Origin: Candidatus Zixiibacteriota bacterium
GTDB taxonomy: Bacteria; Zixibacteria; MSB-5A5; GN15; FEB-12
Reading direction: 5' to 3'
Assembly: GCA_040753875.1 (NCBI GenBank)
Contig: JBFMDV010000005.1
Location: 241,142 to 305,141, forward strand
Length of the DNA: 64,000 nucleotides
This document shows, one piece after another, positions 1 through 9,304 of the stretch. The number at the start of each line of letters is the position of its first letter. The first letter of the stretch is position 1. The notes under the pieces were generated by a model. It was not told the DNA's origin. It saw only the letters and a program-made list of their open reading frames with translations, and did not search any database. The translations under genes were made by a program, and so were the position numbers.

Positions 1-401
1 AGTTCCGGTCGGGCCACCAAGTACTTCCCTGTCGCCTCTGCGAAAATCCGACCGTCGTCACCAACAGCCTCCCCTTCAGTCACATAGACTCTCCCTTTGT
101 GTTCAACAATACGTCCGCGGAAGACAACTCGGTCGCCGGTCATTATGGGCTGTTTGTAGCGAACGGTCATCTCGGCCGTCACGGCGAAGATGTCCAGTGC
201 CAGAATAGCCTTGATCATCACTTCATCAAGCAATGCTGCCATAATACCGCCGTGGTAGATCCCTCTATAGCCCTCAAACTCCTGACCGGCGACGATCGTT
301 GTTTCTGCCTGAGAGCCGTCGTGCCAGAAGACCGCTTTGATACCGTGAGGATTGAGATCGCCGCAGACGAAGCAGCCTTTGTAGCGTTTGATTTCTTTCA
401 C
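1..401 (-). CDS. PaaI-family hotdog thioesterase, C-terminus cut by window edge
   Basis: Translating the minus strand from a GTG at 399-401 gives about 133 residues with no stop before the window edge. The N-terminus has a CFVCG..NPHGI stretch (a Cys-x-x-Cys-Gly motif common in PaaI/YbgC-type thioesterases), followed by Y-H-G-G-I-M-A-A-L-L-D-E, the HGG(I/M)xxxxxDE active-site helix of acyl-CoA thioesterases of the PaaI group, and then a TAEMTVRYKQP beta strand. The role is hydrolysis of a small acyl-CoA in the cytoplasm; the substrate cannot be told from sequence. An in-frame TTG at 437 could extend the N-terminus by 12 residues, but neither start has a convincing ribosome site. The gene lies just beyond the terminator of the upstream lipoprotein gene, so it probably has its own promoter. 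Confidence 0.85.
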   Translation of the reverse strand, partial: MKEIKRYKGCFVCGDLNPHGIKAVFWHDGSQAETTIVAGQEFEGYRGIYHGGIMAALLDEVMIKAILALDIFAVTAEMTVRYKQPIMTGDRVVFRGRIVEHKGRVYVTEGEAVGDDGRIFAEATGKYLVARPE

Positions 402-443
402 GCGAGTTGTTATACGGCTAAATCGACCGGCCGTCAACGACAA

Positions 444-467
444 TAAAAAAGCCCGCCTGAGGCGGGC
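444..467 (-). terminator. Rho-independent terminator of the lipoprotein gene
   Basis: On the minus strand, a perfect 7-bp GC stem (GCCCGCC / GGCGGGC, loop of three bases, 451-467) is followed directly by a run of T (444-450). It sits about 30 bases after the stop codon of the lipoprotein gene and before the thioesterase start. Confidence 0.9.
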
Positions 468-497
468 TTGAGCACATTGTCTTAAACTTCGCGGCAA

Positions 498-1325
498 TCA
501 GTTGCCATTCTGGCAGAGGGTGCGGGTGTAGGTCCGGGTGGCGTTATCGCTGGTCGCCGATGCATTCATCACGCCGTTGGCAAACGTGACTTCGATATTC
601 CACGTGGTAACCACATCCTGCGCAGGGGCATCACCGTGGAAAGTCAGCGTGGCCGTGGCGGTGACGGTTCCGGACACGGGGCAGCCGTACTGCCAGCCCT
701 GCTGAGCGCGATTGAAGACCACGTCGCTAACCGTGGATTCCAGGACATAGGTGGAACGAATGTTCAGCCCGCCAAAGGTCCGACGGGCCTCTGCCTGGAA
801 GTTGCTGGTACCGTTCACGGTCGCCTGATCGGTGTTCAGTCCGCCGAATTCGTACGCGCCCCGAACATCATAGTTCCGGAATGCACCGGTGGTGTCGGCG
901 GTGTTGAAACTCCACGCGTGACGGATACTCATTTCATCGGCACCCCGCGGATGGGCCTGAGGCACGGTGCCTTTGCGGAACTGGATGGAATCCCGGTAGT
1001 GGAATTCGTAGGCGGTCGCGAGATCGTCGAGAATAACCACGTACCAGCCGCCATCGGTGATAATTGTGTCAGGACGTACTGAACCATAGTCGACCGGCAC
1101 GCTGGTGTCGCTGCCGGCATTGGCTACCAGCACCGTCTGCAGCGCATTGGCCGCGAGGATCATGGTGGAATCGATGTAACTGTTGGTCTGCTCCTGGACG
1201 GTGACGTATTGCGGGTCTTCCTGAACCGTGGTCGTGGCTTTGTCGTCCGAGCAGCCGTAAAGTCCGATCAGCGCGACTGCCGTCAGGACGGCGCCAAACA
1301 CGAAGAAGAACTTGCTGGAACGCAT
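498..1325 (-). CDS. Putative secreted lipoprotein of unknown function
   Basis: A 275-residue protein starting at the ATG at 1323-1325, chosen because GAAAGGAG lies just upstream and because the signal peptide begins there; a longer N-terminal reading is possible but unlikely. It has an Arg/Lys n-region, a hydrophobic core and an LYGC lipobox followed by SDD, so the mature protein should be lipid-anchored on the periplasmic side or exported to the outer membrane. The rest is rich in Thr, Asn and Gly with alternating hydrophobic residues, suggesting beta structure, and holds two further cysteines (YGCPVSG and the C-terminal LCQNGN) that could form a disulfide. I do not recognise a family. It is 56 bases downstream of argF on the same strand and ends in a strong terminator; it may be expressed from the argF promoter. 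Confidence 0.75.
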   Translation of the reverse strand: MRSSKFFFVFGAVLTAVALIGLYGCSDDKATTTVQEDPQYVTVQEQTNSYIDSTMILAANALQTVLVANAGSDTSVPVDYGSVRPDTIITDGGWYVVILDDLATAYEFHYRDSIQFRKGTVPQAHPRGADEMSIRHAWSFNTADTTGAFRNYDVRGAYEFGGLNTDQATVNGTSNFQAEARRTFGGLNIRSTYVLESTVSDVVFNRAQQGWQYGCPVSGTVTATATLTFHGDAPAQDVVTTWNIEVTFANGVMNASATSDNATRTYTRTLCQNGN

Positions 1326-1381
1326 GCTGCGTCTCCTTTCGCGATGTTCCGTTCTTCGCGAGGGTCGTCCCGACGCCGCCG

Positions 1382-2284
1382 TCACTTCAGGAGGAACACC
1401 ATAATTGCCTTTTGAATGTGCAACCGGTTCTCCGCCTGATCGAAGACCGCCGACTGCGGGCCGTCCATAACCTCATCGGTTATTTCCTTCCCCCTCTCCG
1501 CCGGCAGACAGTGAAGGACAATGGCTTTAGGATCAGCGCCCTTCAGCAAAGAACTATTGATTTGAAAATCTCTAAGCTTCTTTTCCTTTTCTTCTGCCAG
1601 ATGTTTTTGCCCCATCGAGGCCCAAACATCGGTATAGATAACATCGGCACCGGCAACCGCTTCTTTAGGATTGGAGGTCAGGAGCACCCGGCTCTCCTTG
1701 TTGCGGCGAGCTCTTTCGACAAATTCAGGCAGCGGTCGGCAATCTTCGGCCGTGGCGACACGAAGGTCCATGGGCAGGAGCGACGCCAGGTTGAGCCAGC
1801 TATGGGTGATATTGTTGCCGTCTCCCAGATAGGCTATCTTGTACTTCCGGCGCGGTGGTAAATGCTCAAGGACGGTGAAATAATCACCCAGAATCTGGCA
1901 CGGATGCACCAGGTCGGTGAGGCCGTTGATGACCGGAACCGCGGCATGTTTGGCCAGTTCCTCGACGTCGGACTGCCGGAATGTCCGGATCATGATAAGA
2001 GCCACGTAGCGTGACAACACCCGGGCGGCGTCGGCGATCGTCTCTCGCTTACCGAGCTGGACCTCATTGTCAGTGATATAGAGCGACTGCCCGCCGAGCT
2101 GGCTGATACCGACCTCGAACGATATGCGGGTGCGCAGGGATGGTTTCATGAACAGGCAGGCGACCGACTTGCCGGCCAACGGCCTGGGGGCGATCTCACC
2201 ACGTTTCATCCGGCCACAAAGTTCAAAGATCTGCTCGACTTCGACAGCGGTCAGATCAGCTATCTGGGTAAGGGAACGAGCCAT
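1382..2284 (-). CDS. argF: Ornithine carbamoyltransferase
   Basis: Condenses carbamoyl phosphate with ornithine to citrulline in arginine synthesis; cytoplasmic, normally a trimer. The 300-residue product has the carbamoyl-phosphate loop S-L-R-T-R (residues 49-53, within FMKPSLRTR), the HPCQ motif (127-130), the D-x-x-x-SMG ornithine loop (SMG at 223-225) and HCLPAERG (258-265). The last is HCLPAxRG with Glu in the variable position. Length is typical of the anabolic family. The start at 2284 is preceded by GCAGGAGGAAAT, an excellent ribosome site. No other arginine gene is nearby. A promoter with TTGACT and TTTATT boxes lies about 45 to 70 bases upstream. Confidence 0.95.
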   Translation of the reverse strand: MARSLTQIADLTAVEVEQIFELCGRMKRGEIAPRPLAGKSVACLFMKPSLRTRISFEVGISQLGGQSLYITDNEVQLGKRETIADAARVLSRYVALIMIRTFRQSDVEELAKHAAVPVINGLTDLVHPCQILGDYFTVLEHLPPRRKYKIAYLGDGNNITHSWLNLASLLPMDLRVATAEDCRPLPEFVERARRNKESRVLLTSNPKEAVAGADVIYTDVWASMGQKHLAEEKEKKLRDFQINSSLLKGADPKAIVLHCLPAERGKEITDEVMDGPQSAVFDQAENRLHIQKAIMVFLLK

Positions 2285-2325
2285 ATTTCCTCCTGCTTCG
2301 ATATCACAGACGCAAATTCCCCGCG

Positions 2326-2354
2326 AATAAAACGGGAGGCGCAAGGAAAGTCAA
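2326..2354 (-). promoter_or_regulatory. Probable sigma-70-type promoter of argF
   Basis: On the minus strand TTGACT (2354-2349), a 17-base spacer and TTTATT (2331-2326) precede argF, whose ATG is at 2284. The -35 box matches five of six consensus positions and the -10 box four of six. No ARG-box-like operator was recognised. Confidence 0.5.
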
Positions 2355-2449
2355 GGGATCGACATTCAGGTGGAACCGATGGTCGATTAAAATCTTGCCC
2401 GGCGTAACAGAGGGGTCGATATTACGTACAAGAGTATCGAAGGATTGGC

Positions 2450-3148
2450 ATGTACGTGGAAAAGAAGAGTATCATATTCGGTCTCATCCTGGTCGCTTTA
2501 GGGGCCCTGCTTCTTCTGAAAACACTCAACATCCATCTGTTCAGTTTCGTTCTTCCGGTCGCTCTGATCATTTTCGGAGCCTGGCTGATCACGCGGCACA
2601 AGAACCGGGAACGCCAGCACGGGGTGGAATATGACTTCTCGTACACCGACGCGGGTTCCACTGCCGGGGGGCCGGCACAATCTCAGACATATGGGTCATC
2701 AAGCGCTCGGGGTCCGTCTTATGCTGGAGCTTCAGGCCAACCCGGCTGGACAAGCGAGGCGCCGCAATTCGAGGCCGGCAAAGTGAAGTACAGCAAGTTC
2801 CTTGGCGATATGCACATTGAGTGTCAGAACGTCAATCTGCAGAACGTCGAGGTCTCCATGTTCATCGGCGACCTCACGGTCAATCTGCGCGGCGGTCGGC
2901 TGACCGGAGGTCTGAACCGCATGATCATTTCCGGTTTTCTCGGTGACGTTCAAATCCTGGCGCCGCGCGATTTTCCGCTGTATGTGCACTGTTCGGGATT
3001 TGTGGGTGACGTGGAGGTGCTGGGGAAACGCGCCTCAGGATTCGGAAACTCGCTAGATAGTCAGACCGACAACTATGCCGGCGCCGAGTCCAAACTGTAT
3101 ATCGCCACCAACAATTTCATCGGTGATATACGCGTCTACCAGGTGTAG
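2450..3148 (+). CDS. LiaF-like membrane protein
   Basis: A 232-residue protein with two hydrophobic segments near the N-terminus (about residues 8-24 and 30-47), separated by a short turn (LNIHLF). A Ser/Gly/Gln-rich linker (about 68-105) follows, then a C-terminal domain with repeated short beta motifs F(L/I)GD (KFLGDMHIE, MFIGDLTVN, GFLGDVQIL, GFVGDVEVL, NFIGDIRVY). The N-terminal hairpin plus repetitive right-handed beta domain matches the LiaF/YvqF family (cell-wall-active antibiotic response proteins). In Firmicutes such proteins restrain an envelope-stress two-component system; no such partner is adjacent here, so the role is inference. An AAGGA ribosome site lies just upstream of the ATG. 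It is divergent from argF and convergent with hslU. Confidence 0.75.
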   Translation: MYVEKKSIIFGLILVALGALLLLKTLNIHLFSFVLPVALIIFGAWLITRHKNRERQHGVEYDFSYTDAGSTAGGPAQSQTYGSSSARGPSYAGASGQPGWTSEAPQFEAGKVKYSKFLGDMHIECQNVNLQNVEVSMFIGDLTVNLRGGRLTGGLNRMIISGFLGDVQILAPRDFPLYVHCSGFVGDVEVLGKRASGFGNSLDSQTDNYAGAESKLYIATNNFIGDIRVYQV

Positions 3149-3172
3149 TGTACCGCGCCTCGACCGCGCTCT

Positions 3173-4522
3173 TCACAAAATGTACTTGCTGAGATCCTCG
3201 TCTTCGATGATTCCCGAAAGCCGTTTGTCGACCATCGCTGGTGTCACGACAACTTTTTTTCGTTTGGTCGGCGGTTCATAGAGTATTTCCTCGAGCAATT
3301 TCGTCATCACCGTATGAAGGCGCCTGGCGCCGATATTCTCGGATTCCTGGTTAACGCGTTCGGCTATCTGTGCTATCTTCTTCACCGCATCGACCGTAAA
3401 CTCCAGTTCGACTCCTTCCGCGCTCAACAGCGCCTGGTACTGTTTCACCAGAGCCGCCCTCGGTTCGGTCAATATCCGCTCGAAATCCGCTGACGTGAGC
3501 GAATCTAACTCTACGCGTATCGGGAATCTTCCTTGCAGTTCCGGGATCAGATCCGCCGGCTTGCTGGAATGGAAGGCACCGGCGGCGATGAAGAGGATAT
3601 GGTCGGTATGCACCATGCCATACTTGGTCATGACGCCTGAGCCCTCGACAATCGGGAGGATGTCGCGCTGCACTCCCTCGCGGCTGACGTCCGGGCCCAC
3701 CTTGGAATGGTCCCCCACGATCTTATCGATCTCGTCGACAAATACGATACCGGATTCCTGCACCCGTTCCAGCGCCTCAGAAATCACCTCGTCCATATTG
3801 ACCAGCTTGTTGAGTTCTTCATTCATGATGAACTTGTGCGCCTCGCGCACATTCATCTTGCGCCGTCTTGTCTTCTTGGGCAGGAGACCCGAAAACATCT
3901 CCTGGAAATTCACTCCCAGTTCCTCCATCCCCATGGGCGAAAAAATCTCTACGACCGGGAACTGTGTCTCCGGCGCCTCCAGTTCTATTTCGCGTTCATC
4001 CAACTTGCCTTCAAGCAGCTTGGCTCGAAACTTCTCGCGTGTGCCGGCGCGAATCTCAGGCGCGTTACCCTCACCTGCCGGGCTGCTGGCTTCAACTGCC
4101 GGGACACCGACGAGAAGATCGAGCAGGCGTTCAATGGTGTGCTGCGATGCCTTGTCATTCAGATCCCTGGCCTTTTCGGTCTTAACCATATTGACGCTGA
4201 TATCGACCAGGTCGCGTACCATCGATTCCACATCACGCCCCACATAGCCGACCTCAGTGAACTTTGAGGCTTCAACTTTGATGAAAGGCGCTTTGGCCAG
4301 ATCGGCCAGGCGACGCGCGATTTCGGTTTTGCCGACACCGGTCGGTCCGATCATAATAATGTTGTTGGGCATGATCTCCCCTCGGAGATCCTCGGGGGCA
4401 TGCTGGCGGCGCCAGCGATTGCGAAGCGCTATGGCCACGGACTTCTTGGCGTTGGTCTGGCCGATGATATACTTGTCCAGATGCTCGACAATTTCGCGCG
4501 GTGTCAGATAGCCGTTCTTCAT
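3173..4522 (-). CDS. hslU: ATP-dependent protease ATPase subunit HslU (ClpY)
   Basis: AAA+ unfoldase that feeds substrates into the HslV peptidase; cytoplasmic hexamer. The 449 residues include a Walker A GPTGVGKT (59-66), the E-x-G-Y-V-G-R-D pore-loop region (EVGYVGRD), Walker B with FVDEIDKI, a charged I-domain insertion in the middle, and the C-terminal tail EDLSKYIL, which in the family docks into HslV. The ATG overlaps the hslV stop by four bases, giving translational coupling. It is the last gene of a long minus-strand run and converges on the LiaF-like gene only 25 bases away. Confidence 0.97.
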   Translation of the reverse strand: MKNGYLTPREIVEHLDKYIIGQTNAKKSVAIALRNRWRRQHAPEDLRGEIMPNNIIMIGPTGVGKTEIARRLADLAKAPFIKVEASKFTEVGYVGRDVESMVRDLVDISVNMVKTEKARDLNDKASQHTIERLLDLLVGVPAVEASSPAGEGNAPEIRAGTREKFRAKLLEGKLDEREIELEAPETQFPVVEIFSPMGMEELGVNFQEMFSGLLPKKTRRRKMNVREAHKFIMNEELNKLVNMDEVISEALERVQESGIVFVDEIDKIVGDHSKVGPDVSREGVQRDILPIVEGSGVMTKYGMVHTDHILFIAAGAFHSSKPADLIPELQGRFPIRVELDSLTSADFERILTEPRAALVKQYQALLSAEGVELEFTVDAVKKIAQIAERVNQESENIGARRLHTVMTKLLEEILYEPPTKRKKVVVTPAMVDKRLSGIIEDEDLSKYIL

Positions 4523-5055
4523 TTTATGGATTCCACTTTGATATTCTTGTTGGTATAGACACAGATATCGGCGGCGATCTCCAAAGCCTTGTGGGCAACT
4601 TTTTCGGCGCTCATTTTGGGACTGGCGAATATCAGCGCCCGGGCCGCCGCCAGCGCATAGGTGCCGCCGGAACCGATTGCCACGATCTTATCGTCCGGCT
4701 CGACGACGTCGCCATTGCCGCTGATGAGGAAGATGTGTTGGCCATCGGTGACCGCGATCACGGCTTCCAGTTTTTGGAGCGTGCGGTCGGTGCGCCATTC
4801 TTTGGCCAGTTCGACCGCCGCACGAGCCAGATTCTCCGGAAACTCTTCCAGCTTTTTTTCGAAGAGTTCAAACAGAGCCAGCGCATCCGCCGCGGCCCCG
4901 GCAAATCCGGCCAATATCTTCCCGTCTTGCATTTTGCGAATCTTGACGGCGTTGGCCTTCAAAACCGTGTCGTCAAATGTCACCTGGCCATCACCGGCCA
5001 TGGCGGCTTTGCCGTTGTGAATCAGACCCAGGATGGTCGTCGCATGGTACATCAT
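4519..5055 (-). CDS. hslV: ATP-dependent protease peptidase subunit HslV (ClpQ)
   Basis: Threonine peptidase of the HslVU complex. The product of 178 residues begins [10 protein letters not shown]; in the family the pro-segment is removed to expose the first Thr of TTI as nucleophile, so the mature protein should start at Thr6. The [11 protein letters not shown] segment and the [14 protein letters not shown] helix are family signatures, with the catalytic Lys expected in the NAVKIRK segment. Start at 5055 or the adjacent ATG at 5052; a GAGG ribosome site precedes both. It is 11 bases after xerC and overlaps hslU by four bases. Confidence 0.97.
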   Translation of the reverse strand: MMYHATTILGLIHNGKAAMAGDGQVTFDDTVLKANAVKIRKMQDGKILAGFAGAAADALALFELFEKKLEEFPENLARAAVELAKEWRTDRTLQKLEAVIAVTDGQHIFLISGNGDVVEPDDKIVAIGSGGTYALAAARALIFASPKMSAEKVAHKALEIAADICVYTNKNIKVESIK

Positions 5056-5066
5056 CTTTAACCTCG

Positions 5067-5981
5067 TTATCGTTTCGAACCGGACCGGGGGTGTGCGGCC
5101 TGATACACGCGCTTCATCGATTCAGCCGTCACGTGGGTGTATTTCTGGGTGGTCGAGAGGGACGCGTGCCCAAGAATCTCCTTAATAAGCAGCAGGTCGG
5201 CCCCATTCTCGAGGAGATGAGTCGCGAAGGAATGCCGAAGCGTGTGCGGGGTGAACTCCATCCCGTGCGAGCGGGCGAATTGCTTCACCAAGCGATCGAC
5301 CGTCCGCACCGATACACCCTGGCCTGCCTTGTTGAGAAACAGGTGCGGCGCACTGGATGCGCGCATGTGCGCGAACCGCTCGCGCTCCTCGAGATACCGC
5401 TTGAGATCCGAAAGGGTGTTGTCGCCGACCGGCACCACGCGTTGTTTGTTTCCTTTACCAATGGTCGTGATAAGACCACGTGACAGGTCGATATCGGACA
5501 ATCGCACGCCGGCCAGTTCCTCACGCCTCAGGCCGGTAACGTACAAGAGTGCCACCATCATATAGTTGCGCCAGTAGGCGTAGCTCCCTTTGTCCGTGCG
5601 CGATGTTTCGTGTTCGAAAAGGCCCACGGCTTCAGCCTGGGGAACAAACGACGGCAGTTTGCCGCTGTATTTGATGCGCGGTATCTTGAAGAGTAATGGT
5701 TTTCCCTCTTTGTGCGCACTCAGAAATTTCTGAAAACCGGAAAGCGCCGAGAGGAACCGCGCAATGGATCGGTTGGAAACTCCTTGAGTGACCCGTCTTT
5801 GCAGATAGATGCGTAAGAACAGCGGATCGTTCTTCGCCGCGTCCGGAAGCGCCGCGTATTGTTGTTCGAGAAACTCGACCCACGGCTGAAGATCGCGACG
5901 GTAGGCATCGATGGTCTTGGCCGAGCGCTTGCGAATGTGCGCGAGTTCGTGCAGGTATTTAGCCAGCAGGCGATGAGGCAT
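5067..5981 (-). CDS. xerC: Tyrosine recombinase XerC/XerD-like
   Basis: Site-specific recombinase expected to resolve chromosome dimers at a dif site. The 304 residues comprise an N-terminal SAM-like DNA-binding domain (about 1-100) and a catalytic domain with all residues of the family: Arg152 in TGLRREE, Lys176 in the GKGNK beta-hairpin, His246/Arg249 in HTLRH, His272 in GHAS, and nucleophile Tyr281 in KYTHV. Placement between topA and hslV is the same as Bacillus codV (xerC), which favours XerC over a phage-type integrase. XerC and XerD are hard to separate by eye, so the symbol rests partly on context. Confidence 0.9.
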   Translation of the reverse strand: MPHRLLAKYLHELAHIRKRSAKTIDAYRRDLQPWVEFLEQQYAALPDAAKNDPLFLRIYLQRRVTQGVSNRSIARFLSALSGFQKFLSAHKEGKPLLFKIPRIKYSGKLPSFVPQAEAVGLFEHETSRTDKGSYAYWRNYMMVALLYVTGLRREELAGVRLSDIDLSRGLITTIGKGNKQRVVPVGDNTLSDLKRYLEERERFAHMRASSAPHLFLNKAGQGVSVRTVDRLVKQFARSHGMEFTPHTLRHSFATHLLENGADLLLIKEILGHASLSTTQKYTHVTAESMKRVYQAAHPRSGSKR

Positions 5982-6074
5982 AGAGCGAAAGTATCGAAAA
6001 ACAAAGAGCGGGGCAAACGCTTTCGGTTGCGACCAGGACTACTCTAACCGAATGCGACACAATTCGTTATGGGC

Positions 6075-8360
6075 CTACGCCACCGGCTTCTTTTCTGACG
6101 ATTCTTCCGCCATCTCGTGGCTGCATTTCGGACAGCGCCAGAAGTCACCTTTTTCCTTGGTGCTCTTTTGCACCAAGTAGGGATTCTGACACACCGGGCA
6201 GACATGATTCACCGGGCGGTCCCAACTGGCGAAATCACACTTGGGGTATTTGTTACAGCCGTAGAAAATTTTGCGGCCCTTGGTCTGCTTCTCAAGAATC
6301 TCTCCGCCGCATCCCGGCTTCGGACACGGAATGCCGAGCGTAAGTGGCTTGGTGTTTTTGCATTCGGGGTAGGCCGAGCAGGCCAGAAAACGGCCGAACC
6401 GACCTGACTTGATCACCATGTCGGCGCCGCATTTGTCGCACTTCTGGTCAGTTTTGTTCCGCGCTTCCTCTTCCGGCAGCGGGCGCGCATTCTTACAGTC
6501 CGGATACGATGAGCAAGCCAGAAAGCGGCCATTCCGTCCCCATTTGATAACCATCGGGGCGCCGCATTTTTCGCAATACTGATCGGTGACCTCGGTCAAA
6601 GCGGCCTTGATGTCATCGTGTTTGTGCTCGAGCCCCTTGATTGTCTTGCTGAATGGCTGGTAGAAATCCCCCACCACTTTCACCCAGTCATCCGTCCCGT
6701 CTTCGACCAGGTCCAGTTCCTTTTCCATATTGGCCGTGAAAGCGACATTGAAAATATCCGGGAAATGTTCCACGAGGATCTTGTTGACCGCTATACCGAG
6801 TTCGGTGGGAGACAGTTTGCGTTCTTTCAGGTCCACATATTTGCGGTCCTTGATCGTCGAGATGATACTGGCATAGGTCGAAGGACGGCCAATGCCATCA
6901 GCCTCCATGCGCTTGACCAGCATGGCTTCCGAGTAACGAGCCGGCGGGCGGGTGAACGACTGGCTCGGAGTGACCTCTACAAGAGTCAGTTTCTCCCCTC
7001 TTTTGAGAACCGGGAGCTTTTGGGAGCCGTTTTCGCCGTTGCCGTTCTCATCAGGCTCCTTCTCTTCGTGATAAAGCCGAAGGAAACCATCGAACCTGAG
7101 TGTCTGGGCCGTCGCTCTCAGGATGAATCGCCCGGCTTCTATATCAACCGTCTCGACATCGTACTCGGCATTGGTCATCTGGGAAGCTACAAATCGATTC
7201 CAGATGAGCGTGTACAGTTTGAACTGCTGTGCTGTCAAATGTTTCCTGACCTTGTCAGGCGGCAGGTCAAGATGCGTCGGGCGAATCGCCTCGTGGGCGT
7301 CCTGGGCCGATTTCCCCTTGCCGTAGAAATTCGGTTTGCCGGGTAGATAGTTGCTGCCGAAGCTGTCCTTGATAAAATCTCGCACGTGCTTCAACGCTTC
7401 CTCGGAGACACGGGTCGAATCCGTACGCATATACGTGATAAGGCCGGTGGCTCCTTCTTTGCCAACCTCGATCCCCTCGTACAGGTGCTGCGCTATCGAC
7501 ATCGTGACTTTGGGCGAGTAGCCGTATGCCTTGGCCGCTTCCTGCTGAAGCGTAGAGGTGATGAACGGCGGCGCCGGTCTGCGCACCCGTTCGGACTTCT
7601 TGATTTCGGCAACTTCTGGCGAGGAGGCTTTCAGTTCCTGTTGAATCTGCGACGCTTCCTGCTCGGTCTTGATCGTAATCTTCTTCGGACCGGCCTCGCC
7701 CCCCTTGACCACCGTCTGATCTTCGATCTTGTAGAGTTGGGCCGTAAACTGCTCGTTCTGATGGGTGGCAAGGAGTGCCTTGATCAGCCAGTATTCTTCG
7801 GGAACGAAGTTCTTAATCTCTTCTTCGCGCTCGCAGACCAGACGGAGCGCCACCGACTGCACACGACCGGCCGAGAGATTCTTGGCCACGGTCTTCCAGA
7901 GGAACGGTGAGACTTTGTAGCCGACCAGCCGGTCGAGCACCCGACGCGCCTGCTGCGCGTTGACGAGATTCATGTCGATCTTGCGGGGGTTCTTGACCGC
8001 TTCGGTCACCGCCGATTTGGTGATCTCGTTAAACGTAACACGCACGCACTTGGCCTTGGTTCCTTTGAGACTGTTGGCGACATGCCAGGCAATGGCTTCG
8101 CCTTCACGGTCCGGATCGGGCGCCAGATACACGGTGTCCGCCTTCTTGGCCGCCTTCTTCAGTTCATCGATGACCTTTTCCTTCCCCTTGATCACACGGT
8201 AGTCCGGTTCAAAGTCGTTCTTGACATCGACGCCAAGCTTGGACTTTGGCAGATCAATAATGTGACCGATAGTCGATTTGATCTCGAAGCTGTCCCCCAG
8301 AAAACGAGCGAGCGTTCGGGACTTTGCCGGAGACTCGACAATGAGAAGGTTTCGGGCCAT
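6075..8360 (-). CDS. topA: DNA topoisomerase I
   Basis: Type IA topoisomerase that relaxes negative supercoils. The 761 residues start with the Toprim domain (LIVESPAKS, with the DPDREGEAIAWH acidic triad at about 82-93). Tyr310 in GLITYMRTDST is the strand-cutting residue, and the SAGRVQSVAL motif is present. The last third carries four C-x-x-C zinc-ribbon repeats (CEKCGAPM, CDKCGADM, CPKPGCGGE and CPVCQNPY), as in full-length bacterial TopA, followed by a Lys/Glu-rich tail. It sits between rpoZ and xerC, 93 bases ahead of xerC, in a housekeeping run on the minus strand. Confidence 0.98.
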   Translation of the reverse strand: MARNLLIVESPAKSRTLARFLGDSFEIKSTIGHIIDLPKSKLGVDVKNDFEPDYRVIKGKEKVIDELKKAAKKADTVYLAPDPDREGEAIAWHVANSLKGTKAKCVRVTFNEITKSAVTEAVKNPRKIDMNLVNAQQARRVLDRLVGYKVSPFLWKTVAKNLSAGRVQSVALRLVCEREEEIKNFVPEEYWLIKALLATHQNEQFTAQLYKIEDQTVVKGGEAGPKKITIKTEQEASQIQQELKASSPEVAEIKKSERVRRPAPPFITSTLQQEAAKAYGYSPKVTMSIAQHLYEGIEVGKEGATGLITYMRTDSTRVSEEALKHVRDFIKDSFGSNYLPGKPNFYGKGKSAQDAHEAIRPTHLDLPPDKVRKHLTAQQFKLYTLIWNRFVASQMTNAEYDVETVDIEAGRFILRATAQTLRFDGFLRLYHEEKEPDENGNGENGSQKLPVLKRGEKLTLVEVTPSQSFTRPPARYSEAMLVKRMEADGIGRPSTYASIISTIKDRKYVDLKERKLSPTELGIAVNKILVEHFPDIFNVAFTANMEKELDLVEDGTDDWVKVVGDFYQPFSKTIKGLEHKHDDIKAALTEVTDQYCEKCGAPMVIKWGRNGRFLACSSYPDCKNARPLPEEEARNKTDQKCDKCGADMVIKSGRFGRFLACSAYPECKNTKPLTLGIPCPKPGCGGEILEKQTKGRKIFYGCNKYPKCDFASWDRPVNHVCPVCQNPYLVQKSTKEKGDFWRCPKCSHEMAEESSEKKPVA

Positions 8361-8402
8361 GAATGGTTCCTGTCAGTATGTGTGACCGAAAGTTATTATT
8401 TC

Positions 8403-8630
8403 TTACATCGAACCGGAGCGCTCAAACTTTACCTTCCCCTCCATAAGGTCCCGGAGGGCGACCATGGTGATCTTGCGGGCTTCGATGTCCACGGTTTGGC
8501 CTTCCTGCAAGGCCTGCAACCGGGCCAGTCGCATGGCGTTAAGGTGTCGGGCGTGCTGCGCGGCCACGATGACGGCCTCGTAGCGATTCGATGTCATACG
8601 GTCGACATTCTCAATGTTCACAGGCTTCAT
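8403..8630 (-). CDS. rpoZ: RNA polymerase omega subunit
   Basis: Small subunit that helps assemble RNA polymerase through beta-prime. At 75 residues it has the family core N-R-Y-E-A-V-I-V-A-A-Q-H-A-R and a later K-I-T-M-V-A-L-R-D-L-M-E-G-K-V segment, matching the conserved helices of RpoZ. Position directly after gmk is the usual bacterial gene order (gmk-rpoZ), which supports the call for such a short protein. Confidence 0.93.
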   Translation of the reverse strand: MKPVNIENVDRMTSNRYEAVIVAAQHARHLNAMRLARLQALQEGQTVDIEARKITMVALRDLMEGKVKFERSGSM

Positions 8631-8661
8631 TGTGTTCCTCTACATTATATAGCCGTGGGGC

Positions 8662-9288
8662 TTAACCAATGATATTCCGTATTTGTTCCGCCGACAGGGA
8701 CTGGACGCGACAATGATGCGAGCGCACGATGCTGAGCACGTCCTGGACGGCAACGTCAAGCTCCTGATTGACAACGACATAGTCGAACTTATGATACAAC
8801 CTCATTTCCTTGCGTGCGTTCTCGAATCGGACCCTTAACTGCTCTGCAGTCTCGGTCCCCCGCTGGCGGAGGCGGCGTTTGAGTTCCGCGATCGATGGCG
8901 GCAGAATGAATACCGTAATGGCATCCGGAAACTCACGTCGCAGTCGAAAGGCGCCGTTGACATCAACATCCAGAAGCATCACACCGCCGCGACGACGAAT
9001 CTGCTCAAGCGGTTGGCGCGGAGTACCGTACTTGTACAAATGAACGCGGAAATGTTCCGCGAAAAAACCTGCCCGCGCTTTCCGGTCAAACTGCGGCTCA
9101 GTTACGAACACATACTCGCGGCCGTTTCGCTCGCCAATGCGCGGTTTCCGGGTCGTATAGGATACCGAGAACGTCCAGCCCTGCCGTCGCCGCGAACGCG
9201 AGAGCAGCCGTCGACAGATCGACGTCTTTCCTCCTCCCGAGGGGGAAGAAATGATGACGATCTTGCCGCGGGCGGGCGTTAGTGACAA
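8662..9288 (-). CDS. gmk: Guanylate kinase, somewhat divergent
   Basis: Phosphorylates GMP to GDP with ATP. The 208 residues have the P-loop SSPSGGGKTS near the N-terminus, SYTTRKPRIGERNGREYVFV (GMP-binding RxPRxGExxGxDYxFV) and MLLDVDVNGAFRLR (usually LDIDVQGA). The segment that normally reads W-A-x-V-x-G-N-x-Y-G-T is FRVHLYKYGTP here, so the Gly-Asn pair is replaced. The protein is unusually Arg-rich. Order yicC-gmk-rpoZ is the classic bacterial cluster, so function is probably retained. Confidence 0.93.
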   Translation of the reverse strand: MSLTPARGKIVIISSPSGGGKTSICRRLLSRSRRRQGWTFSVSYTTRKPRIGERNGREYVFVTEPQFDRKARAGFFAEHFRVHLYKYGTPRQPLEQIRRRGGVMLLDVDVNGAFRLRREFPDAITVFILPPSIAELKRRLRQRGTETAEQLRVRFENARKEMRLYHKFDYVVVNQELDVAVQDVLSIVRSHHCRVQSLSAEQIRNIIG

Positions 9289-9304
9289 AGCAGATATCCT
9301 TGAT

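Noticed and set aside
99..446. A plus-strand frame at the left edge
   Set aside because: It is antisense to the thioesterase, which shows the HGG motif and CxxCG; the plus-strand product has no recognisable features.
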